Below, in pieces: positions 17,330 to 25,905 of a stretch of 41,093 nt of DNA. Below the pieces are notes generated by a model, which saw nothing but the letters and a program-made list of their open reading frames with translations, was not told the origin of the DNA and did not search any database. Position numbers and translations under genes: made by a program. The first letter of the stretch is position 1; every line of letters starts with the position of its first letter. The stretch comes from Propionispora hippei DSM 15287. Its GTDB lineage: Bacteria; Bacillota; Negativicutes; Propionisporales; Propionisporaceae. The stretch lies in contig NZ_FQZD01000033.1 of the NCBI RefSeq assembly GCF_900141835.1, positions 1 to 41,093 of the forward strand. The letters are read 5' to 3'.

Positions 17330-17355
17330 CACATACCGTCCGGTAGGTCGGTGTG
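17330..17355. promoter_or_regulatory. TetR-type operator, site 1
   Basis: ACATACCGTCCGGTAGGT, with a perfect TACCG-TC-CGGTA core at 17334-17345. It shares the frame CATACCGNCNGGTAGGT with site 2 at 17995-18028. It overlaps the expected transcription start of the regulator gene, giving negative autoregulation. Confidence 0.7.
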
Positions 17356-17370
17356 CGAGGAGACGATGCT

Positions 17371-17955
17371 GTGACAAAGGACAATATCATCCATGTAGCG
17401 CTGCGGTTATTTTTACAGCGAGGCTACAAATATGTGTCTTTGGTGGACGTGGCCGCTGAAGCGGGGATTACTAAAGGTGGTATCTATCACTACTTTTCCA
17501 GCAAGGAAGACCTGTTGTATACTGCGGTGCATTACTTATTTGATCGTATAGAAGCTAAGTACATTGATGTATTCAGCCGGGACGGCAGCTTGCAACAGGC
17601 GCTCTACTCTATGCTGGTCGAGCGGGAGCTTGAGGTGTATGCCCGCAGTTTGTTGGGTATGGAGCAAGGAGATTACCGGGAAAATCACGCTAGCTTTATT
17701 TTAGAAGTTATGAATCATTTCCCCAAAATGCAAGAACGGATTGATCGCAGCCATATGACGGTTTGCCAGGCTATTGGAGCAAAGCTGCAGGCCGCGATGG
17801 GGCAGGGTGAAATCCGCCCCCAGGCCGATACGCACGCGTTGGCGGTCATGATTCTGGCCATGCTTAACGGACAGATATCCCTGGGCGAAAAGCTGAACAG
17901 CCCGGAAATACGCAAGTTGATGACAGAAAATCTGTGGCGTTTGATTTGTGCTTGA
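17371..17955 (+). CDS. TetR/AcrR-family repressor of the RND pump
   Basis: The protein has 194 residues from GTG 17371 (GAGGAG 8 nt upstream). The N-terminal helix-turn-helix is residues 4-48 (LRLFLQRGYKYVSLVDVAAE and AGITKGGIYHYFSSKEDLLY). The C-terminal ligand and dimer domain is about 50-190. It is followed by the adaptor and RND pump genes on the same strand, and two matching palindromes lie in front of this gene and in front of the adaptor gene. The protein therefore most likely represses both and is released by a pump substrate. The ligand is unknown. Confidence 0.85.
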   Translation: MTKDNIIHVALRLFLQRGYKYVSLVDVAAEAGITKGGIYHYFSSKEDLLYTAVHYLFDRIEAKYIDVFSRDGSLQQALYSMLVERELEVYARSLLGMEQGDYRENHASFILEVMNHFPKMQERIDRSHMTVCQAIGAKLQAAMGQGEIRPQADTHALAVMILAMLNGQISLGEKLNSPEIRKLMTENLWRLICA

Positions 17956-17994
17956 AAGAAATAGGCCTCCTGTTAGAGCGAGGTTATTTTTCTG

Positions 17995-18028
17995 CCGCAT
18001 ACATACCGACTGGTAGGTATGTGTGCGG
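17995..18028. promoter_or_regulatory. TetR-type operator, site 2, before the efflux genes
   Basis: A 34-bp palindrome. CCGCATACATACC (17995-18007) and GGTATGTGTGCGG (18016-18028) are complementary at 12 of 13 positions around GACTGGTA. It shares its core with site 1 and lies between the regulator stop and the adaptor start, so the pump genes probably have their own repressed promoter. Confidence 0.75.
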
Positions 18029-18070
18029 CAGATCAGGAATTTCCATATAGAATACAAGGAGGCAGGCAAG

Positions 18071-19165
18071 ATGAAAGGGTTTAAGCTCAAATACTGGTTG
18101 GTGCCGGTTTTGCTGGTCGTCGGTTTGACGCTGGTTTTCCGCAGCGGCGCGTTTTCCAAGGAAAAGGTACAGCCTCAGGCGGATAGCGGAGTAGCCGTAC
18201 GGGTAGCGGACGTACAATATACAAAGGTGGTGCCGGGACTCTCTTTAAATGGGTCCATCGAGGGCAGAACTTCAGCGACAATCAGTGCTAAGATTGCGGG
18301 ACGAATTGAAGAAGTGCTGGTTGAGGAAGGTCAGCCGGTAAAGGCCGGTGATCCATTAGTCCGGCTGGAAAGCGTGGAATTGACCAATTCGGTGCGGACG
18401 GCTGAGGATGCAGTGACCAAAGCCCAGGTGAGCTATGATCTGGCTGCAGCCGATTACAACCGCTATCAAACCTTGTATGATAAAGGAGCCGTTTCACAAC
18501 AGCAATTGGATACGGCAACGGCCAAACTAAAGAGTGCACAGGCTGATTTATCCAGTGCCGTGGCTGGCCGCAACAACGCAACGCAGCAACTGGGTTATGG
18601 CGTGATTACAGCACCGGTAGACGGAGTTGTTGCCAATAAAACGGCCACTGTCGGCCAGGTGGTATCGCCTGGTGCGGCTTTAATGATAGTACAGGACATC
18701 AGCCAGGTCCAGGCTGTGGTAAATATTGAGCAAAAGGACCTGGGACAGGTCAAAGTGGGGCAGAAGGCGCAAGTGCGGGTGGATGCCTATGGCGACAGGG
18801 TGTTTGAGGGAACCGTGGATGGCATGAATCCCGAGGCAGGCTCGGCCAGCCGGATGTTCAGAACTAAAATTAAGCTGGATAATGCCGACGAAGCCTTGAA
18901 GGCCGGCATGTTCGCCAAAATTGAGCTGGCTACCGGCGACCCGGTAGCAGTGCTTACCGTGCCGCAGGCTGCAGTCATCCAGAAACAAGGGCTGTATTAT
19001 GTATTTACCGCGGAAGACGGCAAGGCCGTGCGGCATCAAATCGAAATCGGCAAGGCCGATCAGGACAGTATCCAGATTAAAAGCGGTTTACAGCAGGGAG
19101 ACAAGGTGGTTGTCAGCGGTGTAAATCAGCTAAAGGATAATGAAGCGGTAAAAGTAACGGAGTAA
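18071..19165 (+). CDS. RND efflux periplasmic adaptor (HlyD/AcrA family)
   Basis: The protein has 364 residues from ATG 18071 (AAGGAGGCAGGC upstream). An N-terminal membrane anchor (YWLVPVLLVVGLTLVF) is followed by a barrel-sandwich half (SLNGSIEGRTSATISAKIAG, GRIEEVLVEEGQPVKAGDPL), an alpha-hairpin (about 105-165, TAEDAVTKAQVSYDLAAADY to QADLSSAVAGRN), the second lipoyl half (GVITAPVDGVVANKTATVGQ), and beta-barrel and proximal domains (AKIELATGDPVAVLTVPQAA). It links the inner-membrane pump to an outer-membrane channel. The pump gene follows 19 bp downstream. No lipobox Cys is seen, so it is anchored by its N-terminal helix. Confidence 0.9.
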   Translation: MKGFKLKYWLVPVLLVVGLTLVFRSGAFSKEKVQPQADSGVAVRVADVQYTKVVPGLSLNGSIEGRTSATISAKIAGRIEEVLVEEGQPVKAGDPLVRLESVELTNSVRTAEDAVTKAQVSYDLAAADYNRYQTLYDKGAVSQQQLDTATAKLKSAQADLSSAVAGRNNATQQLGYGVITAPVDGVVANKTATVGQVVSPGAALMIVQDISQVQAVVNIEQKDLGQVKVGQKAQVRVDAYGDRVFEGTVDGMNPEAGSASRMFRTKIKLDNADEALKAGMFAKIELATGDPVAVLTVPQAAVIQKQGLYYVFTAEDGKAVRHQIEIGKADQDSIQIKSGLQQGDKVVVSGVNQLKDNEAVKVTE

Positions 19166-19184
19166 AGGTAAAGGGAGATAGACA

Positions 19185-22100
19185 ATGAAAATTACTGATA
19201 TAAGCTTAAAGCGTCCGGTGTTCGCGACAGTAACCATCTTAGCTCTTGTCGTTTTAGGCTTATTCAGCTACATCTCGTTAAATGTAGATGAATATCCTGA
19301 TGTGGAGATTCCTGTCGTAGCAGTTACCGTCAGCTATCCGGGCGCTTCACCGGAACAAGTTAAATCAAAGGTTACCCAAAAGGTGGAGGAGACGGTCAGT
19401 GTTGTACCGGGTGTTGACCATATTACTTCGACTGTAAAGGAAGGCAGTTCGGTAACGGTCATCCAGTTTACTATGGAAACCTCAGCGGCCACGGCAGCAC
19501 AGGATGTCCGCGATAAAGTGGGACGTTTGCAGGGCGTGCTGCCCGATGATGCCGAAGCGCCGGTGGTTACCCGCTTTGATCCTTCGGAAACCCCGGTTGC
19601 ATCCATTGCGCTGACCGGTAAAGCCAGCCAGCGTGAGCTGACTATTCTAGCTCAGGATACGGTGGCAGAACGACTGGAAGCCGTAAATGGCGTGGCTGCC
19701 GTCAATGTACAGGGCGGTCTGGACCGGGAGATTCAGATTAATCTGGATAGCAACAAGCTGGCGGCCTATGGGCTGACCATTCCAGAGGTGACAAATAGCC
19801 TGCGCAATGAGAATATGGAAACTCCCGGCGGGAAGGTTACCGACGGAAACAGGGAAACCAGCCTGCGGACCATGGGCAGCTTAACCTCGCCTCAGGCTAT
19901 TCTGGACCTGCCAGTGGCCCGGCGGGACGGTGTGCAACTATTTGTTAAAAATATTGCTTCCGTGGCGGATACCACTAAGAGTGTTACTTCCATTACCAAG
20001 CTAAACGGCAGCCCGGCTGTCGGCCTAGATATCATGAAGCAGTCGGGCAGCAATACAGTGGAAGTGGTAACTAACGTCAAAAAAGAACTGGAAACGATCA
20101 AAAAAGATTTGCCTCCCGGTGTGGAAATTTCTCTGGTGCGGGACAACTCTAAAAATATCAACGATTCCATTCACGATGTGCTGTTTAACCTGATTTTCGG
20201 CGGGGTATTGGCTGTCGGGATCGTATTCCTGTTTTTGGGTAACTGGCGAAGCACCATGATTGCCGCTATTGCCATACCAACTTCAATTATTACTTCGTTC
20301 CTGGCCATGAAGGCGTTGAACTTCACACTTAATACCATGTCTTTGCTGGCGCTGTCGCTGGCAGTCGGCCTTCTCATTGACGATGCCATTGTTGTCATTG
20401 AGAATATCGTGCGCCATTTAGAGATGGGTAAGGATAAGTTTAAGGCTGCTTCCGAAGGTACGGCCGAAATCGGTCTGGCAGTTACGGCAACTACGCTGAC
20501 TTTAGTGGCCGTATTCCTGCCGGTGGGGATGATGACAGGCATTGTCGGGCAGTTCTTTAAGCAGTTCGGGATTACCGTTGCCGTCAGCGTGCTGGTATCA
20601 CTGTTTGTTGCCTTTACGTTGACGCCGATGCTGTCGGCAAAATATTTAAACAATAGCCATGGGGAAGCGGCTACCAGCCGTCTGGGACGGTTCTGGGAAC
20701 ACTGGAATGGTAAGTTTGACCGGGCCACTGAGCGCTACGGCACCTTTCTTTCCTATGCGTTGGAACACAGGGGAAAAGTCATGCTGATCGCCGCGGCCCT
20801 GTTTATCGGCAGCCTTGTTTTAACTCCCCTTTTGGGCTCGAGTTTTATTCCCGACTCCGATAGCGGCGAGCTTACGGTAAGCGCCGATGTCGACCCGGGA
20901 ATGACGCCGGAAGCTGTCGGGGTTATTGCCGATCAAATGGCCGATACCATCCGGTCTCTGCCGGAGGTCACAATGACCTATGCCAATTCCGATAACAGTA
21001 GCATCAATATTTTGACCAAGCTTACTGATAAAGGGCAGCGCAAACGCAGTGACAATGATATTATTGTCGACCTGCGGCAAAAGCTGGACGGCATGACCGG
21101 AGTACAGGTCAGTGTTTCCAAGAAATCCGGCATGTCCAGCGGCAAGCCGGTATCATTGGTCATTCAGGGACCTTCACTGGATAAGTTGTCCGAGCTGGCA
21201 GAACAGGTTGAACAGATTGTGGCGTCCACGCCGGGCGCCGTCGATGTTACTTCCAGCTATGAAGCCGGCAAGCCGGACGTACAGATTGTAGTTAACCGTG
21301 ATCAAGCTTCTGATTTGGGCGTATCTACGTCCAATATTGCCAGTACGCTGCAGACTATGTTTAATGGCACCGTGGTGTCTCAGTTTAAAGAGGACGATGA
21401 CGCCTATGATATCCGTCTGATTCTGGCACCGGGTGACCGGAAAAGCCTGTCCGACGTAAACAACATTTATCTGGCCGGTTCCAACCGGGACAAGGACGGA
21501 CAGACAGTAATGGTACCGCTGTCGCAGGTGACGCAAACTGTCTATGCCACAAGTCCTACCCAGATTAAGCGATATGACCGGCAGGATCAGGTTACCATTT
21601 CCGCTAACCTCAAAGGGGTAACGTTAGGCGATTTCAATACGGCACTGAACAAGCAGTTAAGTAACGTTGCTTTGCCGGAGGGCTATCAGTTTGTGGCCAC
21701 CGGGCAGTCGCAGCAGATGAAGGATGCTTTTACCGGCATTGTGATGGCTTTGGCCTTGGCCGTGCTGTTTATCTTCTTTGTTCTGGCCGCTCAGTTTGAA
21801 AGCTATATCGATCCCTTTGCGATCATGCTGGCGCTGCCATTAGCCATTATTGGCGCCATCCTTGGCTTACTGGCTGCCGGCAGTACAATCAGCATGATGT
21901 CGCTAATCGGGGTAATTATGCTGATGGGTCTGGTGACGAAGAACGCCATTCTGCTGATCGACTTTGCCAAGCAGTCGATGGAAAAAGGGGTGGCACGTAA
22001 TCAGGCACTGGTTGATGCGGCTACCGTCCGGATGCGTCCGATTATGATGACTACTATGGCCATGATTTTCGGTATGGTGCCGCTGGCCCTAGGCATCGGA

Positions 22101-22301
22101 CCAGGCGCTGAAACCAGGGCGCCTATGGCGCATGCCATTATCGGCGGTCTGATTACCTCCACTATTTTAACGCTGGTGGTGGTGCCTGTGGTGTATACCC
22201 TGTTGGACGATGTGAAAAGAGGCCGGGTGGCAGTAAAGTTTTCGTTGCCTTCCCTGGGTTTTCTAAAACACAGAAAACGTGACGCTGAAAACATGCAATA
22301 G
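19185..22301 (+). CDS. RND multidrug efflux pump, AcrB/HAE1 type
   Basis: This 1038-residue inner-membrane proton-drug antiporter matches the usual family length (about 1000-1050). It starts with the typical ITDISLKRPVFATVTILALV. The proton-relay Asp pair is in GLLIDDAIVVIENIVRH (TM4), and the TM10 Lys is in GLVTKNAILLIDFAKQ. Two large periplasmic loops follow TM1 and TM7. The C-terminal block ATVRMRPIMMTTMAMIFGMVPLALG is characteristic. It forms a tripartite pump with the adaptor upstream. No TolC/OprM-type gene is present, so the outer-membrane channel must come from elsewhere. It shows that the host has an outer membrane. Confidence 0.93.
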   Translation: MKITDISLKRPVFATVTILALVVLGLFSYISLNVDEYPDVEIPVVAVTVSYPGASPEQVKSKVTQKVEETVSVVPGVDHITSTVKEGSSVTVIQFTMETSAATAAQDVRDKVGRLQGVLPDDAEAPVVTRFDPSETPVASIALTGKASQRELTILAQDTVAERLEAVNGVAAVNVQGGLDREIQINLDSNKLAAYGLTIPEVTNSLRNENMETPGGKVTDGNRETSLRTMGSLTSPQAILDLPVARRDGVQLFVKNIASVADTTKSVTSITKLNGSPAVGLDIMKQSGSNTVEVVTNVKKELETIKKDLPPGVEISLVRDNSKNINDSIHDVLFNLIFGGVLAVGIVFLFLGNWRSTMIAAIAIPTSIITSFLAMKALNFTLNTMSLLALSLAVGLLIDDAIVVIENIVRHLEMGKDKFKAASEGTAEIGLAVTATTLTLVAVFLPVGMMTGIVGQFFKQFGITVAVSVLVSLFVAFTLTPMLSAKYLNNSHGEAATSRLGRFWEHWNGKFDRATERYGTFLSYALEHRGKVMLIAAALFIGSLVLTPLLGSSFIPDSDSGELTVSADVDPGMTPEAVGVIADQMADTIRSLPEVTMTYANSDNSSINILTKLTDKGQRKRSDNDIIVDLRQKLDGMTGVQVSVSKKSGMSSGKPVSLVIQGPSLDKLSELAEQVEQIVASTPGAVDVTSSYEAGKPDVQIVVNRDQASDLGVSTSNIASTLQTMFNGTVVSQFKEDDDAYDIRLILAPGDRKSLSDVNNIYLAGSNRDKDGQTVMVPLSQVTQTVYATSPTQIKRYDRQDQVTISANLKGVTLGDFNTALNKQLSNVALPEGYQFVATGQSQQMKDAFTGIVMALALAVLFIFFVLAAQFESYIDPFAIMLALPLAIIGAILGLLAAGSTISMMSLIGVIMLMGLVTKNAILLIDFAKQSMEKGVARNQALVDAATVRMRPIMMTTMAMIFGMVPLALGIGPGAETRAPMAHAIIGGLITSTILTLVVVPVVYTLLDDVKRGRVAVKFSLPSLGFLKHRKRDAENMQ

Positions 22302-22311
22302 GAACGCAGTG

Positions 22312-22366
22312 AAAAATCCCGTCTGCAAGCGGTATAGCCGTTTTGCCGACGGGATTTTTATTTTTA
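22312..22366 (+). terminator. Terminator of the efflux operon
   Basis: AAAAATCCCGTC (22312-22323) and GACGGGATTTTT (22348-22359) form a 12-bp perfect stem, followed by ATTTTTAT. Confidence 0.9.
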
Positions 22367-22448
22367 TACAAAAGTGGCATGTGTTTTTTGCCGGTCCAGT
22401 AGAATATAGAGTAGCAACTGTAAAGGTGTAAAACAGGAGGAGCAGGAA

Positions 22449-23153
22449 ATGGTTATCCAATATGTACGGATTCGCTGGCTGTCTTTATTCTTGTGTGCAG
22501 GCATTGCTTTACTGGTTTTGGCGGAATTTCTGCCGACTCGCGTTGCTATCGTCGGGCAGGTGGATACGGTAAAAAAGATCGTCGCCCTTACCTTTGACGA
22601 TGGGCCCGACCCAGTCACCACGCAGGCCTTGCTGGAGGTACTGGCGAAAAAGCAGGTAAAAGCCACTTTTTTTTTGTTAGGTTCCCAGGTGGAAGCCTAT
22701 CCTGAACTGGCTGCTAACATAACCCGCCAGGGGCATGAAGTCGGCAGCCATAATTACAGTCATGTTTTTTTAAACCGGGTGAGCCTGGCGGAATTCCTGG
22801 AACAGGTAGGACGGGCGGAAGCGGCCATCAGTAAGGTGGCGCCAAAACCTGTTTTATTTCGTCCTCCCGGCGGCGGTTATAACGATAAGCTGGTAGAGGA
22901 ACTGCAAAAGCGGGGATATACTACCGTTCTATGGTCGGTAGACCCACGGGACTGGGAAGGTAAAACAGCGGAAGCCACCACCAGATTTGTTTTAAAGCAG
23001 ACGAAACCAGGCAGTATTATTCTGCTGCACGAAGGGAGTTGCGCACGGGCAACTCCGGAGGCCGTCAGCCGCATTATTGAGCAACTGGCCGGTCAGGGTT
23101 ATTCCTTCGTTACCGTAAGCGAACTGCTCAATCTGAAAAAACAGATTGAATAG
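22449..23153 (+). CDS. Polysaccharide deacetylase (NodB family), membrane-anchored
   Basis: This 234-residue protein has an N-terminal signal anchor (residues 8-27) that places the enzyme outside the inner membrane. NodB motifs are TFDDGPD (48-54, catalytic D50 and metal D51), SHNYSH with metal ligands H101 and H105, RPPGGGYN (138-145) and LLHEG with H194. It removes acetyl groups from a GlcNAc polymer, most likely peptidoglycan, as PdaA-like enzymes do during sporulation or germination. LHEG replaces the more common LHD. AGGAGGAGC lies just upstream. It stands alone between two terminators. Confidence 0.88.
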   Translation: MVIQYVRIRWLSLFLCAGIALLVLAEFLPTRVAIVGQVDTVKKIVALTFDDGPDPVTTQALLEVLAKKQVKATFFLLGSQVEAYPELAANITRQGHEVGSHNYSHVFLNRVSLAEFLEQVGRAEAAISKVAPKPVLFRPPGGGYNDKLVEELQKRGYTTVLWSVDPRDWEGKTAEATTRFVLKQTKPGSIILLHEGSCARATPEAVSRIIEQLAGQGYSFVTVSELLNLKKQIE

Positions 23154-23159
23154 GGGTTA

Positions 23160-23194
23160 GCAAAAGGGACGGCAAATTGCCGTCCCTCTTTTGC
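23160..23194 (+). terminator. Terminator between the deacetylase and DUF1540 genes
   Basis: GGGACGGCAA (23166-23175) pairs with the TTGCCGTCCC arm ending at 23186, followed by TCTTTT. Flanking AAAAG/CTTTT extends the stem, so it can serve both strands. Confidence 0.85.
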
Positions 23195-23201
23195 TGTCCT
23201 A

Positions 23202-23357
23202 TTATTTTGTCTTGAACGTATGACAGTTGGTTTCTGCGACATAGCTGGCTTTTTCCGCGCCGCCTTCCACATTTACTTCAATAGCCGAAGCGGTACATTC
23301 GTGGCCTTGTCCCCAGTAGTGACAGTTTTTTACATTGCATTTTACATCACGTGCCAT
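23202..23357 (-). CDS. DUF1540 small Cys protein
   Basis: This 51-residue protein starts with MARDVKCNVKNCHYWGQGHE and ends with TNCHTFKTK. Cys at 7, 12, 21 and 45 and the spacing C-x4-C-x8-C match the DUF1540 domain (PF07561), a likely metal-binding fold of spore-forming Firmicutes with no proven function. A perfect GGGAGGTGAT lies 7 nt before the ATG. It converges with the deacetylase gene and diverges from the gal operon. It is too short for most gene finders. Confidence 0.85.
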   Translation of the reverse strand: MARDVKCNVKNCHYWGQGHECTASAIEVNVEGGAEKASYVAETNCHTFKTK

Positions 23358-23468
23358 TTACGATCACCTCCCGAGCATTATTATTACCCGATTTGTAGCG
23401 AATATAAGATGTTTTGCCGGAGCAATTTTTTGTAAGGCAGGCCGGAGGCAGCACATGGAGAAAAATAA

Positions 23469-23513
23469 ATTTTAGTAAAAAAACTGATGAAAACGAAAAT
23501 ATTTTACTAAAAT
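23469..23513. promoter_or_regulatory. Paired GalR-like operators upstream of galK
   Basis: ATTTTAGTAAAA (23469-23480) and its exact reverse complement TTTTACTAAAAT (23502-23513) are 33 bp apart, about three helical turns. TTTTAGTAAAA is itself a palindrome. It resembles the sites of LacI-type GalR repressors in streptococci. The galR gene is the last gene of the operon. Confidence 0.7.
23487..23502. promoter_or_regulatory. cre-like site between the GalR half-sites
   Basis: ATGAAAACGAAAATAT fits the Firmicute cre pattern WTGNNARCGNWWWCAW except for T instead of C near the end. It would give catabolite control by a CcpA-type protein. The call is weak. Confidence 0.3.
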
Positions 23514-23526
23514 ACTTTATGGGATA

Positions 23527-23555
23527 TTGACTTTTCCGGATAGGATTATTACTCT
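23527..23555 (+). promoter_or_regulatory. Candidate gal operon promoter
   Basis: TTGACT (23527-23532), 17-nt spacer, TACTCT (23550-23555). The -10 is weak. It lies 14 nt after the second GalR-like site. The leader to galK is about 150 nt. Confidence 0.4.
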
Positions 23556-23711
23556 TAGAGTATAAGAAATCTGCGACTTATCATCAGCAGGAAACTATTG
23601 AAAAAACGGGTAAAATAGCGGCGGTCATTTACGTAGTGAGGCACTAGCCGGTGTGTTTACCGGGTAGGCAGCATGATCATACAGATTGCAAAAGGAAGAG
23701 GAGGAATAAGG

Positions 23712-24896
23712 ATGCAAAAACTGGCAGAATGTAAACGGGTGTTTCAGGAAAAGTTTCCCGGCGGTGGGGAACGGGTGTTTTTTGCGCCGGGACGGATTAA
23801 CCTCATTGGGGAGCATACCGATTACAATGGTGGCCATGTATTTCCCTGTGCGCTGACGTTTGGCACCTATGCGCTGGCCCGTAAACGGAATGATGAGCTG
23901 GTGCGGATGTATTCAATGAATTTTCCTGATAAAGGAGTTATTGAATTTAGCCTGAACGACTTGTCTTACCAACCAGCCCATAACTGGGGAAACTATCCGA
24001 AAGGGATGCTCCGCTTTTGCCGGGAGGAAGGCTATGGCATTACCACCGGTATGGATATTGTTTTTTACGGTGAAATTCCTAACGGAGCCGGCCTTTCTTC
24101 TTCCGCTTCCATCGAAATGCTCACCGGTGTTGTGCTGGAGGGTTTATTCCAGCTTGCTATTGACCGGATTGCCATGGTGAAGCTGGGCAAGAAGGTAGAA
24201 AATGAATTTATTGGTGTGAACAGCGGGATCATGGATCAGTTTGCCATTGGAATGGGTAAAGCCGGCTGCGGTATTTTGCTTGACTGCGATACCCTGGACT
24301 ATTCCTACGCGCCGCTTAGCCTGACCGAGCATGTGATCATGATTATGAATACCAACAAGCGGCGGGAACTGGCCGACTCCAAGTACAATGAGCGCCGCAG
24401 TGAATGCGAGGCCGCTTTGGCCAGGCTGCAGACGGTGATGCCGGTGAAGTCGTTGGGTGAGCTGTCGGAGAGCGAGTTTGAAAAGCATAAGCAGCTCATT
24501 GGCAATGACATCTGGATCAAACGGGCTAATCACGCCGTATATGAGAACGCCCGTACCGTCCGGGCGCTGGAAGAACTGCAAAAGGGCAATCTGACGGAGT
24601 TTGGCCGATTGGTCAATCAGTCGCACATATCGCTGCGCGATGATTATGAGGTAACGGGCAAGGAACTGGATACGCTGGTCGAGGCGGCCTGGCGGCAGCC
24701 TGGCGTGTTAGGTGCCCGGATGACCGGCGCCGGGTTTGGCGGCTGTGCCATTGCCCTGGTGGAAAAGAACCGGAGCGAAGCTTTTGTCAGCGCCGTAGGC
24801 AAGGAATATAGCGAGCGTATCGGCTATGAAGCCACTTTTTATATGGCCAATATTGGCGACGGAGCAAGGGAAATTACGGAGGAGGATAAACAATGA
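23712..24896 (+). CDS. galK: Galactokinase
   Basis: The protein has 394 residues from ATG 23712 (GAGGAGGAATAAGG upstream). It phosphorylates galactose to galactose-1-phosphate in the Leloir pathway. The GHMP kinase motifs are [16 protein letters not shown] (26-41, galactose binding), [11 protein letters not shown] (123-133, ATP loop) and [11 protein letters not shown] near the C-terminus. NSGIMDQFA holds the catalytic Asp. The stop overlaps the galE start by 4 bp (ATGA), so the two are translationally coupled. It is the first gene of galKETMR. Confidence 0.96.
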   Translation: MQKLAECKRVFQEKFPGGGERVFFAPGRINLIGEHTDYNGGHVFPCALTFGTYALARKRNDELVRMYSMNFPDKGVIEFSLNDLSYQPAHNWGNYPKGMLRFCREEGYGITTGMDIVFYGEIPNGAGLSSSASIEMLTGVVLEGLFQLAIDRIAMVKLGKKVENEFIGVNSGIMDQFAIGMGKAGCGILLDCDTLDYSYAPLSLTEHVIMIMNTNKRRELADSKYNERRSECEAALARLQTVMPVKSLGELSESEFEKHKQLIGNDIWIKRANHAVYENARTVRALEELQKGNLTEFGRLVNQSHISLRDDYEVTGKELDTLVEAAWRQPGVLGARMTGAGFGGCAIALVEKNRSEAFVSAVGKEYSERIGYEATFYMANIGDGAREITEEDKQ

Positions 24897-25882
24897 ACGT
24901 ATTAGTGCTGGGCGGAGCCGGTTATATCGGCTCCCATGCCGTTTACCAGCTCATCGAACTGGGACATACCGTAGTAGTGGTGGATAACCTGCAGACCGGT
25001 CATCGGGGAGCCATCCATCAAGAGGCGATTTTTCATCAAGGCGATATACGGAACAGGCACTTTTTGCGAGAGGTATTTGCCAGAGAGAAGATTGATGCGG
25101 TGCTTCATTTTGCCGCCAATTCGATTGTCGGCGAATCGATGGAGAAGCCGCTGGCCTATTTTGACAATAACGTCTATGGCACACAAGTGCTGCTGGAAGT
25201 GATGAATGAATACCAGGTGAAGCATATCGTGTTTTCTTCCACTGCCGCTACCTACGGAGAACCGCAGGCTGTCCCCATCACCGAGGATATGCCACCATTG
25301 CCAACCAATGCTTACGGTGAGACCAAACTGGCGATGGAAAAAATGATGAAGTGGTGTGATGTCGCATATGGCATCAAGTTTGTGTCGCTTCGCTATTTCA
25401 ATGTAGCCGGAGCGCGGCAGGACGCCAAAATTGGCGAAGACCATGCCACAGAGACCCATCTGATTCCTCTGGTTCTGCAGGTGGCGTTAGGCAAGCGTGA
25501 CTATATCACGATTTTTGGCGACGATTATGATACGGCCGATGGAACCTGCATTCGCGATTATATTCACGTGGAAGATTTGATAGAGGCCCATGTGTTAGCC
25601 ATGAATTACCTGAAAAACCAGGGAGAAAGTACTATTATCAATTTAGGCAGTAGCAAGGGATTTTCGGTTAAAGAGATTATTGACACCGCCCGAAAGGTAA
25701 CCGGCCACACCATTCCGGCTAAGATTGGCAGCCGCCGGGCCGGCGATCCCAGTAAATTAATCGCTTCTTCATCTAAGGCGAAACAACTGCTTGGCTGGAA
25801 GCCGCAGCGCACCAGTATTGACCGGATTGTGGCCGACGCCTGGAACTGGCATAAGCAGCATCCGGCCGGATTCAATGAATAA
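24893..25882 (+). CDS. galE: UDP-glucose 4-epimerase
   Basis: This 329-residue SDR-type epimerase interconverts UDP-galactose and UDP-glucose. The NAD loop is GGAGYIG (7-13). The catalytic set is Ser/Thr in [11 protein letters not shown] (115-117), Y141 and K145 (YGETK). [18 protein letters not shown] and [13 protein letters not shown] are the usual GalE blocks. It starts inside the galK stop. Besides galactose use, it can supply UDP-Gal for surface glycans. Confidence 0.96.
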   Translation: MNVLVLGGAGYIGSHAVYQLIELGHTVVVVDNLQTGHRGAIHQEAIFHQGDIRNRHFLREVFAREKIDAVLHFAANSIVGESMEKPLAYFDNNVYGTQVLLEVMNEYQVKHIVFSSTAATYGEPQAVPITEDMPPLPTNAYGETKLAMEKMMKWCDVAYGIKFVSLRYFNVAGARQDAKIGEDHATETHLIPLVLQVALGKRDYITIFGDDYDTADGTCIRDYIHVEDLIEAHVLAMNYLKNQGESTIINLGSSKGFSVKEIIDTARKVTGHTIPAKIGSRRAGDPSKLIASSSKAKQLLGWKPQRTSIDRIVADAWNWHKQHPAGFNE

Positions 25883-25905
25883 GCACGTAGTGTGGAGGTA
25901 ATATC

